This document shows, one piece after another, positions 60,501-64,000 of a stretch of 64,000 nucleotides of DNA (its first letter is position 1; the number at the start of each line of letters is the position of its first letter). Location of the stretch: positions 763,501 through 827,500 of the forward strand of contig JAXDDX010000023.1 in assembly GCA_034670405.1 (NCBI GenBank), written 5' to 3'. The translations under genes and the position numbers were made by a program. Source of the stretch: Hoplostethus atlanticus. Taxonomy: Eukaryota; Chordata; Actinopteri; Trachichthyiformes; Trachichthyidae. The notes beneath the pieces were generated by a model, which was not told the origin of the DNA, did not search any database, and saw only the letters and a program-made list of their open reading frames with translations.

Positions 60501-61504
60501 GAGCACTTAATATAATTCCCCTAAGTGGTATGCATTGCAAAAAGCACGAAAACACACAAAGCCCGGCTCATGCAGAGGTGCTCCTGAGCACCTAATAAAC
60601 AGGTAGCACAGCTACTTTTCGGCTATTTCATGGCATAATATGGGCCCTGATCACCCATTAAATGACATTGAGGTGATGTCATATGATGCAGGGGAACTGA
60701 CTTGCAATTCAGAAGAAGGTTTACAAGGAGATAGTAGATTGTAAATGAGATTAGCATCCAACAAATGTTCTCTCCAATTTGATAGCAGCAGTCTGATAAA
60801 ATAGCTGGTCTGAGTCCATCTAACATCGTGGTATGCAAGAGCTGTAAAAAGACTTTACAAGGGCGTGTTTTTTGAGTTGCTTGTTTTCCTGCTCCATGCT
60901 GGAGGCCAAAGACATCAATATGTATTATAGCCTTAAAGGCCTTTGACTTTTCAGCGTAACTGGACTGGCATGTATAGCCACAGGTGGTTTCCAATGAAAC
61001 CACCTGTCCAGGTGGATTGAGATGCTAGCAAATAGAGTAATCGGTTGTCACTGTGCTCAGGTTTTAACGTGCAAGGGGAATGTGGACCATATTTGAGCAA
61101 TACAAGTCTAATCAATCACTTAAAGCTGTGCTTTGGTTTTTTTGTGTCAGGCACACTGTACCTTATGGTATGTCCAGTTACCAAGGCTCGCGGCGTATCC
61201 AGCGCTCTACTGTGACTGACAGGGGAAGGAGGGGGGCAGCAACCCAGCGCTGTGTGTGTGCACTGCAGGCTGACTCTGAGTGCAGCAGCTTCTGCGTGGA
61301 CAGGTAATTATATCACATGAGACCAAAAAATATATTTCAACCATGTTTTGATAAAGGAGATACCAACAGAGAACAATTCTTCCCCAACCCTGCCGTAGCA
61401 TGACATTTATCATCAAACCCTGACTTGTTTTGTTCTGAAGTCTCTTTGTATTTGTCTCCAACAGGCAGAGGAGACCACTGCCAGCTGTGCCTAAAATAGA
61501 CTAG
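54578..61504 (+). CDS. edn3: Preproendothelin-3
   Basis: Four coding exons: 54578-54647, 55575-55812, 61151-61303 and 61465-61504, all GT/AG with closing phases, giving 166 residues. Residues 1-23 form a signal peptide ([20 protein letters not shown]). A furin-type site RRRAKR (72-77) precedes the mature 21-residue peptide (78-98). Its cysteines 78, 80, 88 and 92 have the endothelin spacing, and it begins [10 protein letters not shown] and ends HLDIIW. Trp98-Ile99 is the endothelin-converting-enzyme cleavage point. The only difference from human ET-3 that I recall is Tyr for Phe at mature position 4. Exon 3 holds the endothelin-like motif, cysteines 137, 139, 147 and 151, with the same spacing. 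ET-3 acts on EDNRB-type receptors, guiding neural-crest, pigment and enteric neuron development. The precursor is shorter than the human one (238). Which teleost duplicate this is cannot be said. Confidence 0.96.
54905..55045 (+). repeat. Intronic repeat copy A in edn3 intron 1
   Basis: Key phrases in order: TATAGGAATGTCAATAGTGA, CCATAAAGCACGATACATTC, ACTATAAAC, CACAGAAACACTATGA and CCCTATAGATATGAGTATAG. It begins and ends with similar blocks about 103 bases apart. Confidence 0.7.
55360..55495 (+). repeat. Intronic repeat copy B in edn3 intron 1
   Basis: Same order as copy A: CCCTATAGGAATATTACAGT, CCATAAAGCGCAATAAGGTC, ACTATAAAC, CACAGAGACACCATGA and CCCCATAGGAATATTATAGT. The terminal blocks are again about 103 bases apart, suggesting a decayed tandem unit. 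Confidence 0.75.
55575..55812 (+). other. edn3: edn3 exon 2 encoding the mature hormone
   Basis: The acceptor is CGCCGCAG and the donor CCAGA|GTGAGT. The mature endothelin-3 coding bases are 55736-55798. The exon is flanked on both sides by copies of a related repeat in opposite orientation (54905-55045 and 55360-55495 upstream, 55900-56055 downstream). Confidence 0.95.
55900..56055 (-). repeat. Intronic repeat copy C, inverted, in edn3 intron 2
   Basis: Read on the minus strand it gives TATAGGAATATTATAGTGAC, ACCATAGGAG, CATACTATAAAGTATGATAA, AGTCACTATAG and CCCTATAGGAACATTATTGG, the same block order as copies A and B. Confidence 0.7.
56056..61150 (+). other. edn3 intron 2 (main part)
   Basis: Five kilobases without another supported exon. 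It contains a CA microsatellite (57490-57522), an AT-rich palindromic patch near 57720-57740, and sequence near 57173-57215 resembling a dispersed fish repeat (AGTGGCGTCGTTTCAGAAAA). Other short open frames have no homology I recognise. Confidence 0.6.
57490..57522. repeat. CA dinucleotide microsatellite
   Basis: About sixteen CA units in edn3 intron 2. Confidence 0.95.
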
Positions 61505-64000
61505 AGGACAACAACTCTCCTCGGTGGGCCTGCAATGAAATGGACATTACAAGTCCAATGACTGACATGTTCATAGTCTGAAAGGTGGACAGAGGGAAAT
61601 CCAAATATCGTCTTTGCATTAGACATTCCTATGTTGGACAACTAGCATGTATAGCCACATCTCTGCAGACGGACACGTTTGCTTGTACGTCCACATGCTC
61701 AGCGCCTTGCCATCAAACCGATGGATGCATAACCAAAATGGAGCATGCATTTCTCTTCTGAGTTTGAACTCAAAGCGAGGGCTAACATAACAGGGATGCC
61801 GATGCAGTGTGTGCCTCCAGTCTTATATACCTGCCCGTGTCTGTTTGGCAGATGTGGACTATATTTTCCATTAGCCTATGTTAGCTGAGCTGGAGGATGT
61901 TTTATATGGGCCATGAAAGACACACGGCTGTGTCCTGTGACATGGAGGCTTCTTCAAAAGCTGCTGCCCATAACACTGACACTTCATCTTCATCTCATCC
62001 TTGTTTGATGTACTGGGAATCATCTTTATACTGCCTGTCAACATTGCTATGCTGACCCAGCCAGTAACTCATCATCATTTTTGTTATTATTATTAAAATA
62101 ATTATTTTTATTAAAAATACATAATTTACATTATTTTTGTCACTGAAAAATTAAACTTATGATTTTTGGTTATTATGATGCTTTCTTATGAACAGAGCTA
62201 ATTTCATCAGATAAATGAACTGAAAGGAATCCCTGCTAGGTTTTTGTGAAATCTGCTTATATTAATATTTATGGTGTACAAATGCTATTTTTATACTATA
62301 CCTATATGTACAAATGTAATATTAAGATATTAATATTAAGATGCCATTTATGAAATTATGGATGATAATGTGATTCAGTTGATTAACAGTACTGTATGTT
62401 AAAGTGCCATATTAAACTTGATGGTGTACCATACAGTAGGTTAATATAGCTTAATATACATTATTAAGCTTCTTTTTTTATGATTGGGAGAATATTATTA
62501 ATATTACAATGGAAAATATATATTCCTTGCTTTATTTGAAATATGTTGATGCTCATCTGGCATTATTCAAGTCATTTAAAATGAAAATTACGCCCATTTA
62601 ATGTAACTGGAAACATTAGTATTGTTTCATCTTCTGCTTCTGTTCTGTTTTAATCGAAGCCTCTTTATGTTCATACTGAATTTATGTTAAGAGACACTGA
62701 GCTATGCTAGGTGGAGCCTATATTTGTTCTGATTGAAGCCAAATTGTCCTGAAAATCTGGCATATGAAGAAGTGCAGGATAGCACAGATGATCTATAGAC
62801 ATTTATCTATTAGCTCTTCCCCTAGTTTCTCTATACAAAGATCAAACTATCTATTAAAACTACATTCTTTGCATGCATTTTATAGGTCGGTGCCTGCCAG
62901 CTAAGTTAACAATATTGGGATATAATTGGTATTTGTGCACTGTAGGAAGGCTACTTATATAGAAGGCGTGGAGTCATCAATCAACACCTTGTACTTTTTC
63001 ATAGTCAAATGGACAGATAGGAATTATATCACTGCTCTTCAGACTCCAGTAGTTTAAAATGGGAAATTTCATATTTTGTTATAGGAACAACAACAATGTA
63101 GATTTGGTGTTAGTAGCCTAGTAGCCTGTCCACAAGTGTATCATCGTTGAATATAGTTAGCGTAATTTTCCAAAGACAGAGGGGGGCGTGTCTTATATTA
63201 ACTAAATAAAGTCATAGATTGTTGAAATAAGAAATATGATAAGCAATCAGAAGATACACACATTTCTATATTCCTTGTTGAAAACGGCATATTTCAGAAT
63301 CAGGACTGTACCGTTAGTAGCTTCCAGTAATCTGTAATGTATTGCAATAGGCAGAAGTGAACCAGAGGCGGGCAGAAGTCATGTCAACTCCGGCTTCCTA
63401 TGGCAGAAGATTGTAAATTGAAAACAAGCAACCACTTCATTCTCATGCTCTACAACTGATTATTCTGGGATTATTGCCAACAAAACCAATTCAAGATTGT
63501 TTTGAAAAACAATTCAAATGGCCACTTTGCCCACAAATGCTTGTAATGACACACCAGAATGAAAGTACTGGATGAAAAATGAAATCTTTATATGAATAAA
63601 ATAAAGTTTTACTATTCATTGTCGGTTGTTCATGATATTCAACCGAGCACATTCCAAAAAAAAACATCTTCGTCTTAAGACACCTGGGAACATACTGGTG
63701 CCTATTAGTCCTGGATAAAATGTAATCAAGTTGAGCATTCTTGAGCGTCTTTTCTTTTTCTAATAACAGTTGGTATGCGCCTTGCTTTAGGACCCGTAAT
63801 GAAAATGAGATTGTGTGTTGTGGGGATTGGGCCCTGTGGTACAACCGAACACGCACCGCTGTTCAGTAAAACTCAGTTTGTCAGTTTCTATTGACCTGCC
63901 AATAAAATTACATAATTAGGCGCCCCCCAGACGTGGAAATTAATAAGTTGCGCCATGCTTTAATTGGAAACCGCTTTCCTTATGCTTTTGTGTATAAACA
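61505..64000. other. edn3 3'UTR and downstream DNA
   Basis: The region is AT-rich, notably 62060-62540. AATAAA motifs on the plus strand occur near 63206 and 63596, and ATTAAA variants near 62150 and 62412, so the 3' end of edn3 is uncertain. A minus-strand open frame at 63856-63491 has no homology I recognise and is probably chance. Confidence 0.5.

Noticed and set aside
63491-63856. 121-residue minus-strand open frame near the right edge
   Set aside because: No homology recognised and AT-rich, chance-like composition; no neighbouring exon fits it.

Overview
The window is nuclear DNA of a ray-finned (teleost) fish. The evidence is spliced vertebrate genes with short introns and GT/AG junctions, embedded in fish-type interspersed DNA: Tc1-like, piggyBac and hAT-like transposons, L2-type LINE and tRNA-SINE pieces, Ty3/gypsy scraps and CA/CT/GT microsatellites. 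The species cannot be named from the sequence. There is no prokaryotic gene organisation, CRISPR array or operon.

Five protein-coding genes are supported. Three lie on the minus strand: the first five coding exons of fam120a (119-5479, continuing off the left edge), complete cass4 (8921-20431, seven coding exons, 829 codons by my splice model) and complete cstf1 (22522-25175, five coding exons, 431 codons, the length of human CSTF1). Two lie on the plus strand: znf831 (31244-42153, three coding exons, a two-finger C2H2 protein related to the HIVEP family, with three apparent +1 frame changes in its large first coding exon) and edn3 (54578-61504, four coding exons, a 166-residue preproendothelin-3). 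Exon ends were placed by reading GT/AG sites, checking phases, and comparing with remembered human proteins. cass4, cstf1, fam120a and edn3 splice into single open frames without correction.

Layout: 0-5.5 kb fam120a; 5.5-8.9 kb spacer with a non-LTR retrotransposon 3' end; 8.9-20.4 kb cass4, whose 7.6 kb first intron holds a Tc1-like element, a small inverted-repeat element and microsatellites; 20.4-22.5 kb spacer; 22.5-25.2 kb cstf1; 25.2-31.2 kb divergent spacer with a candidate znf831 promoter; 31.2-43.8 kb znf831, whose first coding intron carries a degraded piggyBac element with intact ends plus a deleted Tc1-like element; 44-54 kb repeat-rich spacer (LINE, gypsy, Tc1, nested hAT-like and an unclassified inverted-repeat element); 54.4-61.5 kb edn3; 61.5-64 kb AT-rich downstream DNA.

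The genes do not form one pathway. CASS4 is a Src/FAK-linked adhesion scaffold, CSTF1 is a 3'-end processing factor, FAM120A is an RNA-binding/Src-linked scaffold, ZNF831 is a putative transcription factor and EDN3 is a secreted peptide precursor. Their grouping is evolutionary. CASS4-CSTF1 and ZNF831-EDN3 are neighbours on human 20q13. The CAS-family, HIVEP-like and endothelin trio mirrors NEDD9-HIVEP1-EDN1 on human 6p24. I found no convincing undescribed biological system. The most checkable oddities are the znf831 frame changes, a diverged repeat in opposite orientations on both sides of the edn3 hormone exon, an unclassified 1.4 kb inverted-repeat element, and a nested insertion whose removal restores the LINE frame.
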